A stretch of DNA of 64,000 nt, taken from the NCBI RefSeq assembly GCF_019134595.1, contig NZ_CP077771.1:806001-870000 (forward strand). Reading direction: 5' to 3'. Below are positions 35,865-45,754 of this stretch, piece after piece. Both the position numbers and the translations under genes were made by a program. Under the pieces are notes generated by a model. It had not been told where the DNA came from and did no database searches. It was given only the letters and a program-made list of their open reading frames with translations. This DNA comes from Pseudoalteromonas shioyasakiensis (GTDB lineage Bacteria; Pseudomonadota; Gammaproteobacteria; Enterobacterales; Alteromonadaceae). The first letter of the stretch is position 1, and the number at the start of each line of letters is the position of its first letter.

Positions 35865-36788
35865 ATGTTAAAAAAAAGCTTACTTACGGTTTTTATCTTG
35901 TCAGTCACCATTATTGGAGTACTGGTTGGCTCTTCTATCTATACCCTTTACAGCAAAAAGCGTTTAACTGTGGATCCAAAACTGAGAGAAATCTCCGGTA
36001 TTGAATTCGATAAATTTAATCGACTTTGGGCTATTAACGACAGTGGCGACCTACCTAAGCTTTATCGCCTTAATGAAGATGGCTCAATAGCAAAAGAAAT
36101 TTTAGTTACCAATGCTAAAAACATTGACTGGGAAGACATGACACAAAACAAATTTGGTCATTTCTTCTTAGGGGACTTTGGCAATAATAAAAATGATAGA
36201 AAATGGTTAACCATTTATAAAATAGAAAACCCTATCGACATCAAAAGCGATACCACAGAAGCTGAGATAATCAAGTTTACTTACCCAGAAATGGATGGCA
36301 GCCCTATTCAACCAGACCAACGTAATTTTGATTTAGAGGCTTTTGTAGCGCTTGGCCGACACCTTTATTTATTTACCAAAAATCGTACTGAACCATTCGA
36401 TGGAATCACAAAAGTGTATAAAGTTGGCGATCATGCAGCTAACTTTGATGCACAATTAATAGATTCGTTTCAAACTTGCACTACAATGGAGAAACTTTGC
36501 TGGATTACATCTGCGGCTCTTAGCCCTGATAGAACCAAGTTAGTTCTTCTTGATTCCACCAGCATTTGGCTTTTTGAAAACTACCAAGGCGATAAGTTTT
36601 TTTCTGGGGATGTATCACGGATTGATTTAGGCATTGTTACGCAAAAAGAAGCAATCACTTTTTACGATGACAATACGATTGTGTTTACAGACGAAGAGTT
36701 TAAAGGCATTGGCGGTAATGCCTATGTTATAAAACTAGATGAAATCGAAAAGAAAGTCATTCGCAAAGCGCCCAAAACCAATCAATGA
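35865..36788 (+). CDS. Membrane-anchored or exported beta-propeller-like protein of unknown function
   Basis: 307 aa from the ATG at 35865; a TTG two codons earlier is less likely. One N-terminal hydrophobic segment (about residues 7-27) acts as signal or anchor. The rest has repeated short beta motifs such as REISGIEFDKFNRLWAINDS, DWEDMTQNKFGHFFLGDFGN and AAALSPDRTKLVLLD-like strands, suggesting a propeller of the SdiA-regulated/esterase-like type. The conserved acidic NDSGD and DWEDM segments could bind metal. It starts 39 bases after the GGDEF-EAL stop and may share its transcript. No function is assigned. Confidence 0.7.
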   Translation: MLKKSLLTVFILSVTIIGVLVGSSIYTLYSKKRLTVDPKLREISGIEFDKFNRLWAINDSGDLPKLYRLNEDGSIAKEILVTNAKNIDWEDMTQNKFGHFFLGDFGNNKNDRKWLTIYKIENPIDIKSDTTEAEIIKFTYPEMDGSPIQPDQRNFDLEAFVALGRHLYLFTKNRTEPFDGITKVYKVGDHAANFDAQLIDSFQTCTTMEKLCWITSAALSPDRTKLVLLDSTSIWLFENYQGDKFFSGDVSRIDLGIVTQKEAITFYDDNTIVFTDEEFKGIGGNAYVIKLDEIEKKVIRKAPKTNQ

Positions 36789-36797
36789 CTGAGTGCG

Positions 36798-37946
36798 TTA
36801 TTTAGAGAGCGCTTTTTCGATATCTACACCTAATATCAGCACTCCCATGTGCTGATTTTCCTTATCAAATATGGGCACACTAAACTGTACCTGAAAGTGT
36901 TTAGTCGACTCATCGAACTCCACTGTATCAATATAATAGTCATCATCTTGCTGGTACATATTTAAATATTTGGCTTCATCACCCTGCCAATAGTCAGTTG
37001 TGACTTCACTAATAATGACATTTTTACCTTGTTTATCGGTGACTATTATTTCTGTAATAACACCTTGCATCTGCTTTTGCCATACTTGTAAGAATTGTGA
37101 ACCTTCAAGTTTTAAGTAGCGCTCTGCCAGTATAGGTGTATTGTCACGAACTTGTTGTGCCCACTGATGATCAAGCTGATCGAGGTCTTGCTGCGCGAGC
37201 GGTTGCCGATTACTTTTAATAACTGCTTGTTGCACCTGTTCTGAATTAGCTAATTGCTGTATTTTTTCTAAAAGCCCTTGCACTAAAGTAAGTTTTTCAA
37301 TTTTTGACAACACAAAAGGGCTTTGTGAGCAGCTGCTTATGTGGCTGTTAAAGGCATTTAAAAAGTCAGGAAACTCCTCAAGCGTTTTATTTGCAGCAAA
37401 TAAGCCCAAAGGTACATAACGATAGAATGTTTGTGTGTATTCATCAGGCTTTATTTGTAACTGTACAGCATTGAATTCAAACTCTTCTAAATCAAGCAAA
37501 ATTCTATCTACCCGCTGCTTTTTAAATACTTTTATAAGCTCTTGGGTGGTATTGACTTCGACTTCAATTTTCCGATTGGTTAATTGATACCAATCCGCCT
37601 GATGACTCCCTCTTACGACGCCATAACGAAGATCGTGTTTGGCTATTGAAGCCGAATCTACATGGGTAAACCAGTACCAGTTTTCTAAAAACATCGGTGC
37701 TGAGAGCTCACCATATTGCTGCATTTGTGACAACAGGTTCGCAGTAAAATAACCATCAAGACGATTTAGCTGCACTTCTCTTTTTGCCCTTAACCAAGGT
37801 AGCTTCTGTAACTTAAATGGCACATTGATTTGCTTAAAAATACATTCAACATGCGTAATTGCATTGTTCGGTGCGTTAATTGGCAGGTTAGTACCCAACT
37901 GAAAAGGCTGAGCTACTGTAAGAGAAAGCAATAATGAAGCAAGCAT
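36798..37946 (-). CDS. Solute-binding-like domain fused to a PDC/Cache sensor-like domain
   Basis: 382 aa with a short N-terminal signal-like segment (MLASLLLSLTVA). Residues about 15-210 resemble family 3 solute-binding proteins (FQLGTNLPINAP, then LPWLRAKREVQLNRLDGYF). Residues about 215-382 resemble a PDC/Cache sensor (YLKLEGSQFLQVWQ, GVITEIIVTDKQGKNV, VPIFDKENQHMGVLILGVD). There is no membrane helix or output domain at the C-terminus, so it appears to be a free periplasmic binding/sensing protein. It converges on the propeller and GGDEF-EAL genes; a signalling link is inference. Confidence 0.68.
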   Translation of the reverse strand: MLASLLLSLTVAQPFQLGTNLPINAPNNAITHVECIFKQINVPFKLQKLPWLRAKREVQLNRLDGYFTANLLSQMQQYGELSAPMFLENWYWFTHVDSASIAKHDLRYGVVRGSHQADWYQLTNRKIEVEVNTTQELIKVFKKQRVDRILLDLEEFEFNAVQLQIKPDEYTQTFYRYVPLGLFAANKTLEEFPDFLNAFNSHISSCSQSPFVLSKIEKLTLVQGLLEKIQQLANSEQVQQAVIKSNRQPLAQQDLDQLDHQWAQQVRDNTPILAERYLKLEGSQFLQVWQKQMQGVITEIIVTDKQGKNVIISEVTTDYWQGDEAKYLNMYQQDDDYYIDTVEFDESTKHFQVQFSVPIFDKENQHMGVLILGVDIEKALSK

Positions 37947-38017
37947 ATAAACAAGCCTAAATAACTAACGAATTACAATTATTATAGACAATAGAGTCGG
38001 TTTTACCTGATATAGGG

Positions 38018-38488
38018 TTAACGCTTAAACTTCGTTTCTAAAATCACTGACGACGTTGTTCGCTCAACGCCATCTAAATTACCAATGTCATCTAATAGGT
38101 GGCTTAACTTTTCAAGGTTTTGCGCTTGCACAACAGCAATCAAATCAAATTCACCGCTAATTGCGTAGAGCTGTGAAATAGCATCAATCTGCTTTAGTTC
38201 AAGATTCGTTTTGGTTGTCAGTTTTTGTTTCACTTTAATCGAAACGTGGGCCGATACCATTTGGCTCAAATAGGCATCACCATAGTCTACGCTGTAGCCT
38301 TTGATCACCCCGGTTTCTTCTAATTTTAGCATTCGGCTTTGAACAGTTGAGCGCGATAAATTAAGCGCTCTCGCTAGGTCAGAAATACTTGCACGCGCGT
38401 TGGTTCTTAAGATAGCTAATAGTTTTTCATCTTGTGAAGTTATCACTTTGACTACTCTTTTCGTTAATTTGCTTTTTATTTTAGTCAT
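38018..38488 (-). CDS. Lrp/AsnC family transcriptional regulator
   Basis: 156 aa. The N-terminal winged helix-turn-helix (RASISDLARALNLSRSTVQS) is followed by the RAM ligand-binding domain (AISGEFDLIAVVQAQ, GVERTTSSVILETKF). It is divergent from astC with a 162-base gap and is the likely amino-acid-responsive regulator of the arginine succinyltransferase genes. The first 16 residues (MTKIKSKLTKRVVKVI) are basic and longer than usual, so a downstream start is possible. Confidence 0.88.
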   Translation of the reverse strand: MTKIKSKLTKRVVKVITSQDEKLLAILRTNARASISDLARALNLSRSTVQSRMLKLEETGVIKGYSVDYGDAYLSQMVSAHVSIKVKQKLTTKTNLELKQIDAISQLYAISGEFDLIAVVQAQNLEKLSHLLDDIGNLDGVERTTSSVILETKFKR

Positions 38489-38641
38489 TTTTCACAAAAT
38501 AGCACTGCAAATTTAAGTCCCTAACCCAGATAATAAGAAAAATAGATAAGAAAAATAATCTCATCGTGCTTAATTAGGCAGGAACGGCTTAACTGACCTA
38601 CTTTTTGCAATTTAACTTTTTTCATACTAAGCCAGATTTAG

Positions 38642-39856
<1,215 letters not shown>

Positions 39857-39864
39857 TCCTAGTT

Positions 39865-39887
39865 GGCGCATGCTTTAAGCATGCGCC
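39865..39887. repeat. Palindromic hairpin between astC and astA
   Basis: GGCGCATGCTT and AAGCATGCGCC form a perfect 11-base inverted repeat around one T, right after the astC stop and before the astA ribosome site. No T-run follows, so it is more likely an mRNA stability or processing element than a terminator. Confidence 0.7.
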
Positions 39888-39902
39888 ATTGGAGTGCACT
39901 TA

Positions 39903-40937
39903 ATGCAAGTATTACGTCCTATAACAGCAAATGATTTTGCTGCGTTAAAACAAATTGCTGTTGAATCTGGTCATGGTTTTACCTCTTTACCGGTTGACGA
40001 CAATTTACTACAAGAAAAAATTGAACGCGCTGAACGCAGTTTTGCAAAAGATATTAATAAACCACAAGACGAAACCTATTTATTTGTATTAGAAGACAAT
40101 AAAACGGGTGACGTTATCGGCACAACGGCTATCGAAGCTGCTGTAGGAATGTCGGTTCCTTTGTATCATTACCACCAAGGTAAAACTGTTCACCATTCAC
40201 CTACTCTCAACGTATATAACACTGTTGATATTCTGAGTATGTGTAATGACTATACGGGTTGCTCTGAAATTTGTACCTTGTTCTTACGTGAGCAAAACCG
40301 CAAAGGCTTAACGGGTCGCTTTTTATCACGTTCTCGCTTTTTATTTATGGCCCAGCACAGCGAACGTTTTGCTGACACCATTATCGCAGAAATGCGTGGT
40401 GTGAGTGATGAAGACGGTCATTCACCTTTTTGGCAGTGGTTACAAGAACACTTTTTTAGCATTGAGTTCCCGCAAGCTGATCACTTAGTAGGTTTAGGCG
40501 ATAAAGTCTTTATCAGCGAGTTAATGCCTAAGTACCCTATCTATGCCAACTTACTGAGCAAAAAAGCACAAGCTGTGATTGGTAAGGTTCATGAAAAAAC
40601 CAAGCCTGCACTTAAACTTCTAGAAAAAGAAGGGTTTGAGCACCGAGGTTATGTTGACCTATTCGATGCAGGGCCAACTGTTGAAGCAAAACTTGGCAAC
40701 ATTCGTAGTGTTCGTGAGTCACAAGTGTGCCCTATCACTATTGGTGAGCTTGCGCATATCAATGAGCAAAGCTCAGATACATTAGCTATCTGCAACCATG
40801 GTGTGAATGACTTTAGAGCCACATTTACCAAACATGCTCATTATAACCACGCCAAGCACACCTTAATCATCAGCCAAGAAGTGGCAGATGCACTTAAATT
40901 AAAACAAGGGGATGCAGCACGGTTCTTCCGTTTGTAA
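39903..40937 (+). CDS. astA: Arginine N-succinyltransferase
   Basis: 344 aa. It transfers succinyl from succinyl-CoA to the alpha-amino group of arginine, the first step of the AST pathway. It is recognised by VLRPITANDFAALKQIA at the N-terminus, FLREQNRKGLTGRFLSRSR near the middle, EMRGVSDEDGHSPFW, and FEHRGYVDLFDAGPTVEA near the C-terminus. The ATG at 39903 follows GGAG by eight bases; the GTG at 39894 overlaps that site. astB and astE are not in the window. Confidence 0.94.
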   Translation: MQVLRPITANDFAALKQIAVESGHGFTSLPVDDNLLQEKIERAERSFAKDINKPQDETYLFVLEDNKTGDVIGTTAIEAAVGMSVPLYHYHQGKTVHHSPTLNVYNTVDILSMCNDYTGCSEICTLFLREQNRKGLTGRFLSRSRFLFMAQHSERFADTIIAEMRGVSDEDGHSPFWQWLQEHFFSIEFPQADHLVGLGDKVFISELMPKYPIYANLLSKKAQAVIGKVHEKTKPALKLLEKEGFEHRGYVDLFDAGPTVEAKLGNIRSVRESQVCPITIGELAHINEQSSDTLAICNHGVNDFRATFTKHAHYNHAKHTLIISQEVADALKLKQGDAARFFRL

Positions 40938-40955
40938 CCACTTAAGGAGTTTAAA

Positions 40956-42428
40956 ATGAGTGTCACAACTCAACTTATCGATAACCAATGGCAAGCTGGC
41001 CTTGGTCATGATTTTAGTTCAATCAACCCAAGTAATGGCGAGGTTGTTTGGCAAGGTAAAACAGCCACGGCTGAACAAGTCGCTGATGCAATAAAAGCAG
41101 CTCGTAGTGCGCAGCTAGGCTGGGCTGATATGACTCTTGAAGAGCGTATCGTTATTCTTGAAAACTTTGCTGCAGAGCTTAAAGAGCACAGCGAAGAGTT
41201 TGCAACGATCATCGCCCGTGAAACAGGTAAACCGCTTTGGGAAACACGTACTGAAGTAGGTGCAATGACGGGTAAAATCGCCATTTCAATCAGAGCCTAC
41301 AACGAACGTACTGGTACCACAGAAAACCCAATGCCTGGCGCTAAAGCGTTTATTCGTCATAAGCCACATGGTGTTGTTGCGGTGTTTGGTCCTTATAACT
41401 TCCCGGGTCACTTACCAAATGGCCATATTGTGCCAGCTATTTTAGCGGGTAATACAGTTGTATTTAAGCCATCAGAACTAACGCCTCATGTTGCTGAGTT
41501 CACCTTAAAACTTTGGCTAAAAGCAGGCTTACCAGCCGGTGTCATCAACCTTGTTCAAGGTGAAGTAGACACAGGTATTGCTTTGGCATCTCACCAAGAT
41601 ATTGATGGCTTATTCTTTACGGGTAGCTCAAATACAGGTCACCTATTGCATAAGCAATTTGCAGGTCACCCAGGTAAGATTTTAGCGCTGGAAATGGGTG
41701 GTAATAACCCACTGATCGTAAAAGATGTCGCAGATGTAAGTGCGGCTGTTCACGATATTGTTCAGTCTGGTTTCATTACTTCTGGCCAACGTTGCACGTG
41801 TTCTCGTCGTTTATTCATTGAGAACTCGGCAAATGGCGATGCAATTTTAGAAAAATTAATTGCTTCAACAAAAAATATCAAAGTAGCCGACAGCTTCAGC
41901 GAAGATCAACCGTTCATGGGTGCAATGATCAGCGAAAAAGCAGCGTTAGGTATGGTTGCAGCTCAGCAGCAGTTACTTGATATGGGAGCAACCTCTCTTG
42001 TCGAACTTAAGCATCTTGAACCGGGTACTGGTTTTGTAAGCCCTGGTATTATTGATGTAACGGCTGTTAAAGATATGCCTGATGAAGAGCACTTTGGTCC
42101 TCTTATCAAGGTTTATCGCTACACAGATTTCGATAGCGCGATTAATGAAGCAAATAACACCTCATTTGGTTTATCTGCTGGTTTATTAAGTGATGATAGC
42201 GATGACTACCAGTATTTCTTAAAACGTATTCGTGCCGGTATCGTTAACTGGAACCGACCAATTACTGGCGCATCAAGCGCTGCACCATTTGGTGGTATTG
42301 GTGCCAGTGGTAACCACAGAGCGAGCGCTTATTACGCTGCTGACTACTGTGCATACCCTGTTGCTTCTGTTGAAGCCGAAAAAGTTAACTTACCACAGAC
42401 CCTTGCGCCGGGCTTAATTATTGAATAA
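40956..42428 (+). CDS. astD: N-succinylglutamate 5-semialdehyde dehydrogenase
   Basis: 490-aa NAD-dependent aldehyde dehydrogenase, the fourth AST step. The family features are [13 protein letters not shown] (cofactor), [13 protein letters not shown] (catalytic Glu), [14 protein letters not shown] (catalytic Cys) and [15 protein letters not shown]. An AAGGAG lies eight bases upstream, and the gene follows astA by 18 bases. Confidence 0.95.
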   Translation: MSVTTQLIDNQWQAGLGHDFSSINPSNGEVVWQGKTATAEQVADAIKAARSAQLGWADMTLEERIVILENFAAELKEHSEEFATIIARETGKPLWETRTEVGAMTGKIAISIRAYNERTGTTENPMPGAKAFIRHKPHGVVAVFGPYNFPGHLPNGHIVPAILAGNTVVFKPSELTPHVAEFTLKLWLKAGLPAGVINLVQGEVDTGIALASHQDIDGLFFTGSSNTGHLLHKQFAGHPGKILALEMGGNNPLIVKDVADVSAAVHDIVQSGFITSGQRCTCSRRLFIENSANGDAILEKLIASTKNIKVADSFSEDQPFMGAMISEKAALGMVAAQQQLLDMGATSLVELKHLEPGTGFVSPGIIDVTAVKDMPDEEHFGPLIKVYRYTDFDSAINEANNTSFGLSAGLLSDDSDDYQYFLKRIRAGIVNWNRPITGASSAAPFGGIGASGNHRASAYYAADYCAYPVASVEAEKVNLPQTLAPGLIIE

Positions 42429-42434
42429 TTGATT

Positions 42435-42449
42435 GGCGGCCTCGCCGCC
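42435..42449. repeat. Short GC hairpin between astD and the DUF1338 gene
   Basis: GGCGGC, loop CTC, GCCGCC: a six-base all-G/C stem six bases after the astD stop, with only TTAATT behind it. Like the hairpin after astC it marks a gene boundary within the operon. Confidence 0.6.
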
Positions 42450-42468
42450 TTAATTGAAGGAATTAAAC

Positions 42469-43272
42469 ATGCACACAGATGTAAATGCCCTATTTGAAAA
42501 CCTATGGGACAACTATTTATCAGTTACGCCATCGGCGGTAAAAGTACATGAGTTACTTGGCTCAACACAAAAAGATGACGTGATTAACGATCACATCGCA
42601 CTACGTACTTTTAACCATGAAAAAATCGGTTTAGAAAAACTAGCTGCACACTTTTTAGCTGTAGGCTACAAAGAATGCGGCGAGTATCACTTCGAAGCGA
42701 AAAAACTATACGCAAAGCACTTCGAACATTCAGATCCTAAGCAACCTAAAGTTTTCATTTCTGAATTACTTGTTGAGCAATGCTCAGAAGAATTACAAGC
42801 TATCGTTAACGACATGGTTGAACAGATTGACGAAGACGCTGTAACAGCGGATAATTTCCTATATTCAGGTACACACTGGCAAGTAAGTTCAGACACTTAC
42901 AAAAAGCTGCTAGCAGAAAGCGAATACGCAGCATGGATGTCAGCATGGGGTTACCGTGCTAATCACTTTACTGTGAGCATCAATGAATTAGCGAAATTCG
43001 ATGATATCGAAGGTGTAAACCAAGCACTTAAAGATGCGGGTTTTGCGCTAAATACATCTGGCGGCGAAATCAAAGGCTCACCAGAAGTATTACTCGAGCA
43101 ATCTTCAACGCTGGCTGATGACAGCGAAGTTGAATTTAGCGATGGTGTTGTTGCTGTACCGAGTTGTTTTTATGAGTTCGCTCTGCGTTATGCAAAACCA
43201 GATGGCGAGCTTTACACGGGCTTTGTAGCAGCATCTGCCGACAAAATTTTTGAGAGCACCAATGCTCGATAA
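42469..43272 (+). CDS. DUF1338 family protein (short 2-oxoadipate dioxygenase/decarboxylase-like)
   Basis: 267 aa. The DUF1338 family includes HglS/YdcJ, Fe(II) enzymes that convert 2-oxoadipate to 2-hydroxyglutarate in lysine catabolism; those are considerably longer. Candidate metal ligands here are the His in NDHIALRTF (about residue 42), the His in ANHFTVSIN and a Glu in CFYEFALRY. In the ast gene cluster a role on an arginine- or lysine-derived keto acid is plausible but not shown. The ATG at 42469 has GAAGGA upstream; the upstream TTG is part of that site. Confidence 0.82.
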   Translation: MHTDVNALFENLWDNYLSVTPSAVKVHELLGSTQKDDVINDHIALRTFNHEKIGLEKLAAHFLAVGYKECGEYHFEAKKLYAKHFEHSDPKQPKVFISELLVEQCSEELQAIVNDMVEQIDEDAVTADNFLYSGTHWQVSSDTYKKLLAESEYAAWMSAWGYRANHFTVSINELAKFDDIEGVNQALKDAGFALNTSGGEIKGSPEVLLEQSSTLADDSEVEFSDGVVAVPSCFYEFALRYAKPDGELYTGFVAASADKIFESTNAR

Positions 43273-43301
43273 ATAAGTTATATTTTAATACTCAGGCCAT
43301 T

Positions 43302-44192
43302 ATGAATAAACTAGCGTTTAACTATCAAAAAAATCGTTTTTTTTATCAAATGGCTTGGGTATTTAACCTTCCTTTAATACTTGTTATAACATTTATTAGT
43401 ATAACTGTTAAAGCGAATGAAAAGAGTGCTTTAACTATTCTATCTCCTTCCTATTTTGCGAATGAGTATGACGAAAAGAACATTAATCAACACTTTTATA
43501 AAGTGATTGAACCTGCGTTAAGTGATGAATTTCAGCTCAGTGTCCAATTCACTAATCACGCTCGGTTAATGAAACGCCTAGCAAGCGAAAAAACGAGTTG
43601 TACTTACAATGCGATTAAGACTCCCGAACGAGCTAAAAACATGTTGTTTTCAAACGTGCCCACTTATATGCACATGCAAAGACAACTGTTCGCTTTAAAG
43701 CCAAATATCGACAATCTTCCATCTTCTGTATCCGTTGAAAGCCTTTTAGCAAATAAACAAATTTTTGGTGTTATAGGCTCTACAAGCTATCAACACCTGG
43801 ATCCTATTTTTGAAAAGCATAATGCGAAAATAGCCCACATCTATGGTGAAAACCCGTTTTTACAATTAAGTAAGTTACTACTAAATCGTCGAATTGATTA
43901 TATGGTCGCGTATCGAGAGTCAATATATTCCCACTTAGACGCGAAGCAATTAACGCTTATAAACTCACGACCTATAAAAGAATACCCTCAATTTATTAAT
44001 GGTTTTTTTACCTGCAGTAAAACCGCAGCAGGTTATCGTGCAATTAAACTTTTTAATAATTATATGAAAAGTGCAGAAATGGCCGCCTATATTCAGCAAT
44101 TACACAGCCAAAGTAATAACCCCGATGATGCAAAAGCCATGCTCAAAATTTATACGAAAAGCTATGGGATACGCTTTGAAAACAGTGACTAA
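43302..44192 (+). CDS. Family 3-type extracellular solute-binding-like protein
   Basis: 296 aa. A basic, long N-terminus (about 15 residues) precedes a hydrophobic signal segment (MAWVFNLPLILVITFISITV). The mature part shows ABC amino-acid-binding-like patterning (LTILSPSYFANEYDEKN, then RLMKRLASEKTSCTYNAIKT, PERAKNMLFSNVP), with two cysteines (TSCTYN and FTCSKT) that may pair. There is no permease gene nearby. It belongs to the many stand-alone periplasmic binding-like proteins of marine gammaproteobacteria and its ligand is unknown. It may be the last gene of the ast transcript, 30 bases after DUF1338. Confidence 0.72.
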   Translation: MNKLAFNYQKNRFFYQMAWVFNLPLILVITFISITVKANEKSALTILSPSYFANEYDEKNINQHFYKVIEPALSDEFQLSVQFTNHARLMKRLASEKTSCTYNAIKTPERAKNMLFSNVPTYMHMQRQLFALKPNIDNLPSSVSVESLLANKQIFGVIGSTSYQHLDPIFEKHNAKIAHIYGENPFLQLSKLLLNRRIDYMVAYRESIYSHLDAKQLTLINSRPIKEYPQFINGFFTCSKTAAGYRAIKLFNNYMKSAEMAAYIQQLHSQSNNPDDAKAMLKIYTKSYGIRFENSD

Positions 44193-44297
44193 GCCAACTT
44201 TATTTACTGTATAAAAATAACTCGAAATATTATTAAAAAATACTTGCGCAAATAAAAAAGCAGATCTATTATCTCGCCGCTTCTTGATGATAGCCAA

Positions 44298-44426
44298 TCC
44301 GAGTACATTACAAACACTGTTTGTAGCAAGGCGATAGAGCAACTATCCAAGAGTGTATTTGATTGCACAGAACATACTGTGCGCTTAATAACACTCAACT
44401 GACTCGGGCTTCCATTTTTTTCCGAG
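44298..44426 (+). ncRNA. Structured 5' leader upstream of the decarboxylase gene (candidate cis-regulatory RNA)
   Basis: By eye a closing helix (CCGAGT 44299-44304 with ACTCGG 44402-44407) encloses three side hairpins. They are TACAAA/TTTGTA (44309-44325), GATAG/CTATC (44333-44347), and GAGTGT/ACACTC (44351-44396) capped by GCACAG/CTGTGC (44365-44382). A second CCGAG at 44422-44426 can compete for the CTCGG at 44403-44407. The ribosome site CCGGAG follows at 44441. This layout suits a riboswitch or attenuator, but a folded mobile repeat is an alternative, and no family has been matched. Confidence 0.5.
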
Positions 44427-44452
44427 CTGTTGCTTAATTGCCGGAGAGTAAA

Positions 44453-45670
44453 ATGGCTATTTCAACCATTACACAAGACTTAACAATCAAAGTACCTGCA
44501 GCGTCGGTTGCTGCAAACGAACCAGTAGCACAACCATCAAACCAATTTATTGAACAACTTGTTGCACAACATGGCGCGCCATTAATGGTGCTTGATTGTG
44601 AATCTGTCCGTCATCAATACCGTGCATTAAGCCGTGCTTTACCTGGCGTTGTTTTACACTTTGCATTAAAGCCACTTCCTCATCCAGCGGTTGTTCGTAC
44701 GCTTTTAGAAGAAGGTGCCAGCTTTGATTTAGCAACCAGCGGCGAAGTTGACTTAGTCGCCAGCCAAGGCGTACCGAGTGATCGTACAATTCACACGCAC
44801 CCTATCAAACGTGATCGTGATATCCGTGATGCACTTGAATACGGTTGTAATGTGTTTGTCGTTGATAACATCAATGAATTAGAAAAGTTCATTGCATACA
44901 AAGACCAGGTTGAGTTGCTTGTTCGCTTAAGTTTTCGTAATGCGGAGGCATTCGCAGATTTATCGAAAAAATTTGGTTGCACCCCAGCAATGGCCGTTGA
45001 AATCATTAACTACGCACAACAATTAGGTATTCGTATCAAAGGGTTGTCGTTCCATGTTGGTTCGCAAACAGCGAGCCCAGCTAAGTATGTCACTGCTATT
45101 GCTGCATGTAACCAAGTGATTAACGACGTAGCCGCATTAGGGTTACCTGCGCTTAGTACGCTTGATATCGGCGGTGGTTTCCCTGTGCCTTACAACAAAG
45201 ATGTGCTGCCAATTGAGGAATTTTGTGCGCCGATCAATGATGCCTTAGCACAGTTACCAGAGACAGTTCGCGTAATTGCTGAACCAGGTCGCTTCATTGT
45301 TGCTAGTGCTGTAACCAGTGTTGCATCGGTAATGGGTCAAGCGATACGTGATGGCAAGCCATGGTACTACTTAGATGATGGAATTTACGGGTCATTCAGT
45401 GGTTTATTGTTCGATGAAGCCTCATACCCTATCGACTCGTTCAAACAATCAAACGAACGTGTTGAGTCAGTGTTAGCAGGCCCGACTTGCGATAGCATCG
45501 ACGTAGTAAGTGAGTCAATCATGCTACCAAAATTAAACAATGGTGATTTAATCATCAGCCGTATGATGGGTGCTTACACATTAGCAACCGCAACAGATTT
45601 TAACTTCTTCAAACGTGCAGAAGTTATTGTACTGAATGATATACTGCGGGTTGACGCACTCACCGGTTAA
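44453..45670 (+). CDS. Ornithine/lysine decarboxylase family (fold III PLP, group IV)
   Basis: 405 aa. The PLP lysine is in HFALKPLPHPAVV (about residue 73), PLP phosphate contacts are in LDIGGGFPVP and AEPGRFIV, and the catalytic cysteine of the ornithine-decarboxylase type is in AGPTCDSIDVV (about residue 345). DDGIYGSFSG is the usual active-site Asp region. It would make putrescine or cadaverine. Nearby ast genes supply a logical link to arginine/ornithine metabolism. The ATG at 44453 has GGAG upstream; the upstream TTG is ignored. A structured leader precedes it and a terminator follows. Confidence 0.88.
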   Translation: MAISTITQDLTIKVPAASVAANEPVAQPSNQFIEQLVAQHGAPLMVLDCESVRHQYRALSRALPGVVLHFALKPLPHPAVVRTLLEEGASFDLATSGEVDLVASQGVPSDRTIHTHPIKRDRDIRDALEYGCNVFVVDNINELEKFIAYKDQVELLVRLSFRNAEAFADLSKKFGCTPAMAVEIINYAQQLGIRIKGLSFHVGSQTASPAKYVTAIAACNQVINDVAALGLPALSTLDIGGGFPVPYNKDVLPIEEFCAPINDALAQLPETVRVIAEPGRFIVASAVTSVASVMGQAIRDGKPWYYLDDGIYGSFSGLLFDEASYPIDSFKQSNERVESVLAGPTCDSIDVVSESIMLPKLNNGDLIISRMMGAYTLATATDFNFFKRAEVIVLNDILRVDALTG

Positions 45671-45685
45671 TCGTTTCCTCGACTA

Positions 45686-45709
45686 AAAGCATGTAAGGCA
45701 ACATGCTTT
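45686..45709 (+). repeat. Hairpin after the decarboxylase gene
   Basis: AAAGCATGT and ACATGCTTT form a perfect nine-base stem with loop AAGGCA, 16 bases past the stop. It is followed by AACTC rather than a T-run, so it may work with the terminator just downstream. Confidence 0.55.
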
Positions 45710-45718
45710 AACTCTTAA

Positions 45719-45751
45719 AATGCAGCTGCTCATTCCAGCTGCATTTTTTTG
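45719..45751. terminator. Rho-independent terminator, probably bidirectional
   Basis: AATGCAGCTG and CAGCTGCATT form a ten-base perfect stem with loop CTCATTC, followed by T residues on the plus strand. Four A residues before the stem give a short T-run on the minus strand. It lies between the convergent decarboxylase and DUF1704 genes. Confidence 0.88.
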
Positions 45752-45754
45752 TGT

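Noticed and set aside
44298..44408. tRNA or tmRNA-like gene in the decarboxylase leader
   Set aside because: The arm lengths and order do not fit a tRNA, there is no T-arm consensus, and the element is too long.
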